Part shown: piece after piece, positions 54,271 to 64,000 of the stretch
How the letters are laid out: each line of letters opens with the position of its first letter
How positions within the stretch are numbered: the first letter of the stretch is position 1
Assembly (NCBI RefSeq): GCF_035083965.1
Contig: NC_089727.1
Coordinates: 17,272,769 to 17,336,768, forward strand
DNA from: Branchiostoma lanceolatum
Lineage: Eukaryota; Chordata; Leptocardii; Amphioxiformes; Branchiostomatidae
Direction of reading: 5' to 3'
Length of the DNA: 64,000 nucleotides
Program-made: the position numbers and the translations under genes
Notes under the pieces: model-generated
What the model was told of the DNA's origin: nothing
The model's input: only the letters and a program-made list of their open reading frames with translations
Databases searched by the model: none

Positions 54271-57200
54271 CAATAGTAGATAGCTCTTAGCCTCCCTTGC
54301 AGGTGTTGCGGGTGGCGCCGGCGATAACTGTTTAGGGAAGCGCTGATTTGGTCTTTTTTCTCTAAACTTGAGGAGCCGACTTGGCTTGAGATTATGAAAA
54401 GAATAACTCAAGAAGGGGTTAACAGATCATCACCAGTTATTCTGGTATGTATATTGCTTAAGATATGATTGACATAATTTGATGTCATTATGCAAACCAG
54501 GAGTTAATTTGCATTATAACTAAGGAAGTTTATCATTCAGCCGCATTCTATTATTTATGGCTTTCAGACACGCGAGACTACGGGAGAAACATCGATAGAT
54601 CTCAATAATAATAGGAAATACCATAATACCTTACTTGCAGCATTGTTAAGTAAACTAAAGGCGAACATATACATAAATTATGCAAATCAGGGCCTCATTG
54701 CACAATAGGTGAGGAAATGCTACAATGCCATTTTCTGCCAAGAAAAGACATCTGAACAATTTCTGATGTTTTGGGTATGATGGTGATGATGTTATTTGGG
54801 TAGAGAAGATGATTAACTGATATGATTCATGTAAGATCAAATAAGATCAGTTACAATATGCAACATGCGCAAACAAGACCATGCTACATAATTTCAGGAA
54901 TAAAACGTTGACATGTATGGTTGTATCATTAGCATGAAAGTGCTTCTGCCGTTCTGCAGACACTGGGTATTCCACCGCCCTGTCAATCAATTGACAACAT
55001 TACCACATCAACCAACCGTAACGTTGTACGTGTAAACATGTTGTCAGGTACGAATACAAGGCTTGTATGTAAGATATCCTCATGTCACCGACACTAGGCA
55101 TTAGATGATATCTATTTTTGAACACCAAAGCCTAATAAAACATATTCTTGTGGCTTCAACTCGGGTTTACAAGTTGATGTTTCTTCTTAGAGGCAAACGT
55201 AGAGTAAGGAATTGGCTAGGTAGGCACTTATGAAATCAGACATGTAACAAAGGCGGTATACGGACATGTTTTCTTCTTTTTTTTCTTTTTTCCTTTATTT
55301 AACCTTTAACGTTTACACTCTTCGTCCGATGCCGCCTTTCAAGAGTTCAAGGGAGGAGGTCAGGGATCCTTTTAACATACCATTGGAAATGTAACAAAAC
55401 AATTCTTGTCAAAGATACTGTTACATTCAATATTCCATAGCCATATTCGGTATATGAAAATAAGTCGACGACATATTGTCATTTCGTATTCAGTAATCAT
55501 AGTCATGACAACATACATTCGAAAGTGAAACCATTACGACAGTCTTTGATGAGTCATCGGTTTCTATAGCGGGCGCTTCACGTTATCATGCACGAGGGCT
55601 GACGTCATTGTTGAGTTGCGCAGTGGAGTGCAAAAAATGCGAACACAAGATCAGCCCCTTTACTTAACTTTTGAAAACCCTTCTTTTTCTTTAAAATTTT
55701 GGTCCATTTTGGCGACTTTTGGGCTAGAAGAAACAGGTAGGGTCTTAGCTTTCCCAGTTCGGTCAAAATTTGTACGTTTCAGTAGTTAAGTTGGCGTAAG
55801 GGGATATCTTAGTGGTTTGGTTTCACATGTTCTGAGTGGACTATTCCAGCCTAGATGTAGGTCAAAGTTGAGGTTTGGTTTCTTCTGTCAGCTGTCCCGA
55901 GCGATCGAGCTGGTCAATCATCTGTTTTCTTTGCATGGTTCTAAAGAAGACAGCTGTGGCTTTCTGGTGCATAAGAATTTTTGGGGCTTGCAATGTCAGT
56001 AAGTACTATTCTGAGCCCTTGTTTCAGTGCATTAAAGCATTACTTCCTATTGGCAAGTCTCTGGTATATGCCCACGACGCCCACGGACACAGGGAGTCTC
56101 GAAATCCTGACCCGAATTTGGCACTGCTCCATGGTCACGCTTGTACAAGGCAGACAATTTGACCTTTGACATTGCCCGCAAGCAAGGTTATGTTGGCTAG
56201 AGGGTTCAACACTCACTGGCTGAAACAAGCAGGGGCTGCACATCTCATACTACCCGTTCTGTTCCGAACTATCTGTAGAGTTTATTTGCGTAAATTGAAG
56301 CTCCGTAGAGGATTCAAGTTTAGTAAAGAAAGAAACGATTTGCATAAGACCATCTTAAAACATTTCTCAGTATAAAGTCTAAAAGCCTAGAGATTATGAC
56401 ATGTATCGGCTTCAATCAAATGCAAGTGTCACTATAGATACTAGTACTGATGATCTTTGTGACCTTTAGTTTGAAATGAGTGGTATTATATATTATCTAT
56501 CTGTGTTTTAGTCTAAAAAATCAAGGTCTCAAATTCAATGCATAGAAATAATCTAACATTACGAGTATGTCCTTCACAAATGTATATGACAACAGGGCAA
56601 ATACAGAATGCAAAGAAGTATGTGACGAATTCATAACACGTCCATAGTGTATACTACCCTACAAACAAAGAGTTTGTTTGTTTGTTTGTTTGCTTGTTTG
56701 TTTGTTTGTTTGTTTTAACCTTTGTTTATTCATGATAAGCTCAAATCAGCACGCAGGACGCTTTTTGAACAGATTGTTCAACGGTTCTGAAGGGCTATTA
56801 GCTATAAGCTGTCCATTGGTATTCCGTGTGTAGCGCAGGAGAAGGGCAAGACATGACTAGCATAGATAATCGATAGAATGTAGTCTGACTGTGTAGCGCC
56901 CCAGGGTCAGGGATAACGTACCATGGGCACGTACACGTATCAACCGTGAGATTACAGTTAAAGTGGTTGATTTGGGGCGAGAGAAATGAAAACTTTCAAC
57001 TAGCTTTAAGTTTAGGAAAGTACGTCATTATACATGCTTGTAGTTGGCCTGCATGCTAACAAAGCCACGTTAAAACACTGGCAGTTATAGTTCGAAGGTA
57101 ACTATCCTTCACGGATATGTATCATTTGTAACATGAGTCAGCGATCGCCTTGGGCGAAATGTCTTATTTCAAACAAATTAGATTTAAAGTCATGCGAGCG

Positions 57201-57458
57201 TATATTTGTAGTGTGTGATCTTAATATTTCTACCAACATGTCAAATGAAATTGTCCTTCATTATTTTAGTGGCGGTTGTTTACCTCCCATTGGAGTTGGG
57301 GACAAGTTTGGAATTTGAATCGGATAAATCGCCTTTGGTAGCTTTAATTTGGCAATGAAACGTTCCACGCAGCAGTTTTGTGCTGTATTAGTATGGACGA
57401 CAACACCCACTCACAGGAAACTTGGCTCCAAGTCAATGGGATTTTCCACGGTAGTTTC

Positions 57459-57474
57459 GGTGACGTAACTCACC
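57459..57474. promoter_or_regulatory. CRE-like inverted element upstream of the GTPase first exon
   Basis: GGTGACGTAACTCACC lies ~240 bp before the candidate ATG. The copy in unit 1 is GGTGACGTAAGTCACC (53121-53136), with perfect inverted arms. TGACGTAA resembles CRE/bZIP sites. Binding is not shown. Confidence 0.25.
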
Positions 57475-57710
57475 CCGAAAGAACAGTCAGGCAGAAAAAC
57501 ATATGCAAAACGATCCGAAACCATTTTCCTGTTGAAGGTTTGGCTAAAAGGTTTCGAACTCTGCACACAGACTGTATGCTCGGCGCAGGGGAAAGCTGTG
57601 CACCCATATCTGTGCCTTTAGTGCTTGGGACCGGTTTGTCTTTCGTTGTCTCTTGGCATAGATACAACAGAATCTGATTTGCGCTCGAGGCACGTCGACA
57701 ACAGAAAATC

Positions 57711-60700
57711 ATGGGATCTCCAGTAAGTATTATTCTAATCATTTGAAACTCGCTTTGCTGCGTGGAACAAAAGGTTAACATATTTTCATGCTATTTTACG
57801 GAGTACTGGATGATGATGTAACCATTGAATGTCATTCTTTATTATGGTGGAGTCCCGTTAGCTAGGTCACAGTGTTATGTTGTATGAATCTTAGAACATA
57901 ACGCATATTTATATTTCTTGTATGTCTTGTATGTTTCCCATTAGAACACAGTGTATGTAGTAATGTGTTACCTTTGCCAAGAAGGTTATGTTTTCGGTGC
58001 TGTTTCTGTCTGTATTTGTGGAATGCGTCTGTTTTTTTGTTTGTTTGTTTGTGGACAGCATACATTGAGAAGATTTGTATAGATCCTAAAGATACTAGTA
58101 GGCGTCGGCAAAACTGTTAGATTAGAAAAAAATTGCAATTGATTATGGACCTCCTGATATCTTCTAATGCAGAACTTCGGTTTCGATGTCTCATGTTATG
58201 GGCTGCAATGGTGATTAATGGCAGATTGAGCTCTTGCTGTCTTCCTATGGTACTAAAGTAGAACTTTCGGTTTCGATACCTCACGTTATGGGCTGCGATT
58301 GTGATAAATGGCAGATGGACCTCCTGCTGTTTTCCTATGGTACTGAAGTAGAACTTTCGGTTTCGATGTCTCATGTTATGGGCTGCAATGGTGATTAATG
58401 GCAGATGGACCTCCTGCATGCTGCCTTCCTATGGTACTAAAGTAAAACTTTCGGTTTCGATTCCTCGTGTTATGTACATGCTGTGGGCATGTTATTTCAA
58501 TAATAGATAGCTCTTAGCCTCCCTTGCAGGCCTTCCGGGTGGCGCCGGCGATAATTGTTTAGGGAAGCACTGATTCGCAATTTCCAACTTATTGGGGCCA
58601 GGCGGCAATACGGGTCCCCCAGCAAAAGAACCTGGCCTCGATAAGTTGAAAATCGCGAATCAGTGCACCCCCCCTCCCAAGTTTATTGAGGAGACTAAAT
58701 AGCCCTTGGGTTCGTTAAGAAGTGATAAAGGATTTGGTTTTATGGACGCAGAGGGATCTTTTTTTTTCTCTAACTGACTTGAGGATCCGACTTGGATTGA
58801 GATTATGAAAAAAAATAACTGAAACAGATCGATTACCTCTGGTATGTAGGTTTCTTAAGGTTTTATTGACATAATTGGATGCAATTATGCAAACCAGGAA
58901 ACAATTTGCATAATATCGAGAAAATTCTAAAGATCCACCGCCTTCAATTAATTAGGACTTTCAAATACGTGACATGTGACTACGAAAGAAACATCGATCA
59001 TACAAATAAAGACACCATCTGCATGGAAGGAAATACAATAATACAACAGTAGTGTACATATTCTTGCGGCGTTTAAAAGTTAATTAAAGGCGAACATCAT
59101 TAGACATAAATCATACAAATCAGAGCCACTTTGCATAGTAGGTGAAGAAATGCTACAATAGCCATCTTTGCTAAGTAATATTAGAACTACATAATGGGGA
59201 TCACTTCTGTTCTTTTAGGCGGATAGAAAAGGATCAACTGATATAATTCATGCAAATGAGTACCTAATTTGCATAATCAATGAAAAACATTTCATGATAC
59301 TTCGGTCCGAAAGGTTAACACTATTTGAAGGTATGAGGTCGTGGGACTCTAGATTAAAATGCACGATCGATGTTCTCAGGAAAGTAAGGAGGAGCCAAAG
59401 GTAGAGTATGTCAACAAGTACAAGGACGTCACAAAGGACAAGATAAAAGAGGCTGCGGAGAAAAAGAGACGGCAATACGAGAAACAGGAGAGAGAGAAAG
59501 ATGAGCGCCTCAGACAACTACAAGAAGAAGCCGACACGAAGAGAGTCAAGCTACTTGACTATCGCTTCGGGGATGTCCATGGGTCTCGCTACTTTGCCAA
59601 AGTCGACATCAGTGACATGAAGGAAGGAGGTCTGAGGATCGGGCTGTTCGGGCCTACCGGATCGGGAAAAAGCAGTTTCATCAACACGTGTGAGAGAGCC
59701 CTGGAGCCGGGACTTCGTAAAGGTACGGTAGCGGTGCGGTCACATTCGTCGTAGGTTGTCGTTCGAATTTTCAGGCAGGCTGTGACAAAACCATCTTCCG
59801 AAAAGGATATAAAACAGCCTCTTCCGTAAAATGACAGCTGATTTAGACGTTAATTATACGACACATTCAAGTACGTACCATGATCGTACGGCGAATCTGA
59901 TCGAGCCTTATCACACGTTGTGCTTCTTTCATTTTCATCAGTTGTTTTTTTAATCTAGTTTTGTTATGAATACGCCAAAAATAGTTACTCAAGCAACTGG
60001 ATAAAATATTCAATTTGTTATACATGTTTAGCTCAAGTGACAGATGCGTTAGATTATACAATTCACGGTATGTTCAAAGTACTCAACTAAGAAAGACATC
60101 GTGACACAGGTTATGTATGATGTACTGGAAGTAGAATCAGAATTATAAACAATGCGCATTTAATTTTTTTACTTCGCTTTTTGACAAGGACGACGTACGT
60201 GGCACTGAACTCGCGTACAGAGAACAATATACCCATTTCTACACCCGGGTGGAGTGAGGAAAGTCGTGTTAAGTTCCTTTTCCAAGCTTAAGGACACACC
60301 ATCGGTGGCGTCAGGGGATTCGAACCCTAGGCCGCTAGGTTCTGGGCAGAAAACCCTGCCGCTACGCCACACGACTCCGCATTTAATTGGTTGATATGTC
60401 CTCGGTAAAACAATATTCTGATAGATGATTGAAATAATCAAGTTATGTGTGGCTTACACGAAACACTAATTTTTCGCGTGTATGCTTCCTGCAGGTACTG
60501 CTGATATCCAGACTGGCGGTGGGGAGGGCACCATCGCCCTGCAAGAGTTCCTGGACCACCTCGATAATGACTTCCGTCTTGTCGACACTCGAGGGTTCTT
60601 CCAACATGGGGCCGAAGAGTTCACGGCGCTGACCAACATCGTCTTTGGGAGGATCAAACCTGGCCAGGTCACACCTCATGTTTATTCTCACAATAGTGAT

Positions 60701-63576
60701 TGGAATTCTGGAGAATCTGGAATTATCCTAGTAAAGTTTGGAATTTCAGTCATAGGAGAGATTGGAATTCTAATCTCTCCAAAGAGAATTCCAGATTATC
60801 CTAGTGAATTGGGATCTGAATATTGAAATTCCATTTTGTCCTAGGGAAATCTTGGTGTCCTATGACAATTCCAAATTCTCCAATCGATTGGAATTCTGCT
60901 ACTGAACTGTGATATGAATATTGGAATTCTAATTTGTCCTAGTATAATTCCAGATTCTCCTAGGACAAATGGGAATTCTAGCAGGACAATCTCCAAATCT
61001 ACAAGCAGACATTCAGATCACATCAAGATGTTTGGAAAAATTGGCTGAATCGTACATTTCGTACTCGATGTATATTTAATCGTCCATGACCTCATTGCGC
61101 ATTTGAAAGTTAAGTCATGCAAAACCAAATAGCTCAAGAAGCATTTATTCTACTCCATTTTACAGGAGATCAAATTTGAAACGCAAGCGGATGACAAAGA
61201 CTCAGAGGAGTACTTTCCCAACTGGCTCCACGCTATCATCATAGTTCTGTCGGCGGATGACCCTCGTCTACAGGACGGCAACACTCATAGAGGCAATTTG
61301 AACATCGTGCGGGAGTTCATGCGTCCAAGAGGTACGTTATCAATGCTGTTTATTTCAAAAAATCTATTAGCGTGCGATTCGATGTACTTGGAGACATATA
61401 GAAAACTAACAAACATAGTACAACTGTTGCTTTTAATCGATAATTTTTTCTGCCAGGTGGAACATTAACAGATTCCAATTATGCAAATATGGGCCTAATG
61501 TACATGATTAATGCCATCATTAATACCATGATTCATCTAAGTGGTAATTTCATAATTGTGACGTATTTGAGTTAGTTAAAGGTGTACATAATCATGCATA
61601 TATAGATTATACAAATGCGTAAGTCATTTGCATAATTAAGATATTAAATCGAAGTATGAGGTCTTCGAACTTTTTTTTTCTGTAGGGATAGCTCCGATCA
61701 CGGTCATCACCCACCACGACAGGATTGACGAAAGTCAAGAGGAGGACATCTTGGCCAAAGCGTCGGCGGCAACCGGCAGTGCCCGTGACCACACCTTCTT
61801 TGTTACCAACTACCACGTAGACAAGAAGGAAAGAGGTCAGTAGGAATGAAAATAGTCACTGTGGTAAAAATTGTGGTGCCCATCCCTCTCCACAAAACAG
61901 TGATCACTTGAATGTTGCCTCCATGAAAACTCAGGTACTGTTTTGGTGGTGTTTGACCCTACTTATTTCAACACAATATCAACAGAGAGGCAGTAAGTGA
62001 GTGGGAAGATGAGATCAGCGGAAAGGCCAAACTTCACGGGATCGATAGAAAGTTCAGAGATGATAGTATTAACTAAGTCGTTGATAAGACATGACAGTCT
62101 AGGTCATGGGATGAATTAAAGATCACATACGTACTGTTCCTTCCTCTCAATTTTTTAGGCAATCCTTCACTCGTTGCAACAGCAACATTAGACATGTTGC
62201 GAAGGAACACATCAAATATTAAAAGCTTTCTCTGCTTTGTCCCATGATCTTAGACTACAGCACCGACATCGAAGCCATGAAAGTCATGAGATCGGCACTA
62301 AACGTTGCGGAGCGCTACGTAAAGATCCACAAGCAACAAGAACATTACAAGAGGGAGGACGAAGCAAAAAAGAATCAACCGGTGACAGGTGGGAAATGTT
62401 AATAGGCCACTTTCAATGACGTCACGGGGTCACAGGTCACAGACGACAAAACGTATCAACCAAAATGGCGGCGTTAAAAAAATGACGCGACCGGTGACAT
62501 CATGCATAATTGGTCAATTGTGAAACACGAACTAAAACGCTTACTAATTCTTAGCGTATTAACAATTCTACTATACATAAAAAAATTAGTGTGCTATTAT
62601 TGTGTATTTAGGACCCAAAGAGACTGTGGAAGACTTCTTCCGCCGCCTGTCTACAAAGAAGCATATTCCAGTAAGTACAAAGAATGGTTTATCTTCATAG
62701 TATATTATGTAATGTGAACATACATGTACCATGAACAACAACAATATCAACAGGAAATACCGATGGTTACCAAACCTTTGATCTACTACATGATGCATAT
62801 TTTAGCTTTGAAAGGATTCAGCTTCACCTATATATTCAAGTAAACATTCCTAAAACAAGTAGAAGATGGGAACTCTACGCAAGTACTAGGTAAAATACAC
62901 ATGACAATGCATATATTTATACATAGAAGGTATCGCCAATACGCACTGGAATAATACATGTACAGTACTGAAATGTTTTAAATTCTGCAGCTTGATCGAG
63001 TTCAGCCCACCATTACCAAGTTGAAGAAAGAGGACATCACCACGTCCAAGTCTCTCAGTGACAACTGGGCAGAAATCCGGGGAGAACTGTCACTGAGCGA
63101 GCGGATGAAGGGCTACATCGACAAAGAACTAGCTGACGCATTCAAGGAGGTGAATATTTATTTTACGTACAAAAACAGCAACGTAACCTGTAAACACAGT
63201 TGGGGAAGCGGGTACCTCAATTACCAGGATAAATCATACTGTTTTGCAACCGTGTTTTTGCAGCATGTTAGAGTGGTCGGTGGCATCGATATCGTTGTCC
63301 AGGCAACGAGTGGGACGTAAGTAGATTTCTACCTTTTGTAAAATTGCACTTAATGTAGTACATTACTTTAATATGTTATGATTATGCTAAAGCCTAGCAG
63401 GCAAAATATTTTTAATATGAACTTTTGAATAAAAAGCATGGAAAATTGCAGAAAATCCGTATTTTTTTACGGTAAATCTTCACTTCTTGTTTCTTTAATT
63501 TGTTCATTTTGTTTTACTTGCTTCTGTATCCATTAGGGATGTTGACACTATTCTTCATGTAGTCCTGAGCGTATAG
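57711..63576 (+). CDS. P-loop GTPase-like protein with N-terminal coiled coil and C-terminal helical module
   Basis: Exons 57711-57722 (MGSP, inferred), 59380-59722, 60495-60667, 61166-61331, 61686-61835, 62254-62388, 62612-62670, 62991-63149, 63264-63316 and 63537-63576 join in phase to 429 aa with a TAG stop. If the short first exon is wrong, an in-frame ATG at 59359 gives 432 aa. Residues ~20-62 are Lys/Glu-rich coiled coil. GPTGSGKS at 95-102 is the Walker A/G1 loop, DTRG at 149-152 fits G3, THHD at 240-243 fits G4, and VTNYH may be G5. LHAIIIVLSADDPRL is a typical central strand. This resembles IFI44-like and other interferon-type GTPases, but the family was not confirmed. Residues 347-393 form a helical module shared with the exon at 21740; the end is ATSGTDVDTILHVVLSV. 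A role in cell-autonomous immunity is a guess from fold and context. Confidence 0.8.
58565..58667. repeat. Hairpin (inverted repeat) in GTPase intron 1
   Basis: GCACTGATTCGCAATTTCCA near 58567 is matched by TCGCGAATCAGTGC at ~58651-58664, with further pairing AACTTATTGGGGCCAGG / CCTGGCCTCGATAAGTT. Unit 1 has only 'gcgctgatttgg' here. The region from here to 58900 is otherwise degraded dispersed-repeat sequence. Confidence 0.7.
58900..59355 (+). repeat. 3' part of the dispersed element in GTPase intron 1
   Basis: Contains CCTAATTTGCATAATCAATG and ends GGTATGAGGTCGTGGGACTC at ~59351, only ~30 bp upstream of the exon at 59380. The repeat terminus therefore lies close to the exon's branch-point region. 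Confidence 0.55.
59971..60012 (+). mobile_element. Truncated copy of the hairpin element
   Basis: TACGCCAAAAATAGTTACTC and AAGCAACTGGATAAAAT match the left half of the elements at 10439 and 17768. The right half is missing. Confidence 0.6.
60225..60385 (-). mobile_element. tRNA-derived SINE-like element in GTPase intron
   Basis: The minus strand reads GTGTGGCGTAGCGGCAGGGT (A-box-like) and GGGTTCGAATCCCC (B box), then CACCCGGGTGTAGAAATGGG. Same family as at 7.6, 27.5, 28.7, 31.0 and 63.8 kb. Confidence 0.7.
60695..61010. repeat. Palindromic GGAATT/AATTCC-rich array in GTPase intron
   Basis: Many interspersed TGGAATTCT, AGAATTCCA, AATTCCAGATT and TCCTAG motifs in both orientations over ~300 bp, able to fold on itself several ways. 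Starts 30 bp after the splice donor at 60668. Confidence 0.75.
61440..61675 (+). repeat. 3' fragment of dispersed element in GTPase intron
   Basis: Contains CCAATTATGCAAATATGGGC, 'cgtaagtcatttgcataatt' and GAAGTATGAGGTCTTCGAAC. It ends ~10 bp before the splice acceptor at 61685. Confidence 0.6.
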
Positions 63577-63779
63577 CTAAAAGAACAGAATTGAATATGA
63601 CTGATGAAAGCAGAGGTCTATACAATACATACTCTTTAAGATACAAAGATGCATTCTTCTGCTAATACTTAGATGATTATTAGGAGAAGTGTATTATCAT
63701 TGCTAAATTAATGTTATGCTTATCATTTGTCTGGACTTTAACTGCACTTCTTTCTGAATATCATTTTCTTTCCTGTACA
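63577..63779 (+). other. GTPase 3' flank
   Basis: AT-rich; no AATAAA was recognised between the stop codon and the SINE. Confidence 0.3.
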
Positions 63780-63990
63780 TGCGAAAATGTCCCAGGCACT
63801 GTATACGACTATCCTCGCTCTACCCAGGTGTAAGAATGGGTAACTGACCAAGTCGGTTGGGGAGGTAAAAGGCCGCTGGAAGGAAAGGTATGGGCTCAGT
63901 ATTACAAAACCGTGCCCTAGATCTATGACAAAGTAGATGACAACCCACAGCCCCCACGGCATCAAAACGGCCATGGGCTACCTTTAATTT
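63780..63990 (+). mobile_element. SINE body, opposite orientation to other copies
   Basis: CTCTACCCAGGTGTAAGAAT near 63818 matches the body of the tRNA-derived SINE family. The sequence after it (AACCGACTTGGTCAG in reverse) matches the 'ccaaccgaagccaggtacc' part of other copies. The tRNA-like head is absent or lies before 63800 in decayed form. Confidence 0.5.
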
Positions 63991-64000
63991 TACCATCTTA

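Larger units (their letters stand above)
50538..54862 (+). repeat. Direct tandem duplication, unit 1 (~4.34 kb)
   Basis: Aligned with unit 2 at an offset of 4334-4338 bp. Between about 51025 and 53107 the two units show only occasional differences, while both ends carry many indels and substitutions. The unit contains a first-exon candidate (53377-53388), a 90-bp minisatellite (53831-54125), a dispersed-element insertion (about 54155-54270) and degraded repeat sequence. Open frames at 52795-52980 and 53040-53444 recur in unit 2. The first is identical in both, but this is explained by the identical tract. Confidence 0.85.
54863..59260 (+). repeat. Direct tandem duplication, unit 2
   Basis: Begins with 'gcgcaaacaagaccatgcta' (unit 1: 'gcgctaacaagatcatgcta') and extends past the minisatellite region to 'ggatcaactgatataattcatg' (unit 1: 'gattaactgatatgattcatg'). 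It supplies the proximal first-exon candidate of the GTPase gene. At 58565-58667 it carries a hairpin absent from unit 1. Confidence 0.85.

Overview
The window looks like animal nuclear DNA, most probably from a lancelet (Branchiostoma) or a close relative. This is an inference from short exons with GT/AG introns, dense MITE, SINE and TG-microsatellite content, and the gene types present; no database search was run. Genes are sparse, and most of the sequence is young repeats.

Layout. 1-509 (minus) holds the 5' coding exon of a ZIP-type zinc transporter running off the left edge. 560-5315 is repeat territory: an inverted array of ~340-bp units, then a foldback element with minisatellite arms. 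5743-11825 (minus) is a complete six-exon galactose-3-O-sulfotransferase-like gene whose introns are full of mobile DNA. 12-20 kb is mostly a dispersed, hairpin-ended element with TG microsatellites. 20.4-24.4 kb is a ~660-bp inverted repeat pair enclosing a TIR-domain gene and a separate helical-module exon. 25.8-29.2 kb is a partial tandem triplication. 29.45-31.46 kb is an unusual intron-containing H2A-like gene with polyadenylation signals. A membrane-protein terminal exon at 34.6 kb has a frameshifted copy at 25.9 kb. 36.6-39.0 kb is a tandem duplication without a clear gene. 39757-49696 (plus) is a 17-exon PLAT-lipoxygenase whose reading phase closes at every junction (673 aa) and whose iron ligands are all present. 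50.5-59.3 kb is a ~4.34-kb direct duplication carrying two copies of a candidate promoter and first exon for the P-loop GTPase-like gene that follows (57711-63576, 429 aa).

Functional reading. The lipoxygenase (predicted R-specific from a Gly at the stereocontrol site), the TIR gene and the GTPase gene would all fit innate immunity or inflammation, but they are not an operon and no shared regulation is visible. The clearest link is a ~47-residue helical module encoded by one exon in the GTPase gene and by an exon next to the TIR exons, with about 17 gapless identities. Other points worth a second look are the H2A-like protein with a replaced N-terminus and new C-terminus, the near-identical tract upstream of the duplicated first exon, and a ~125-bp hairpin element with 12-13-bp target duplications.
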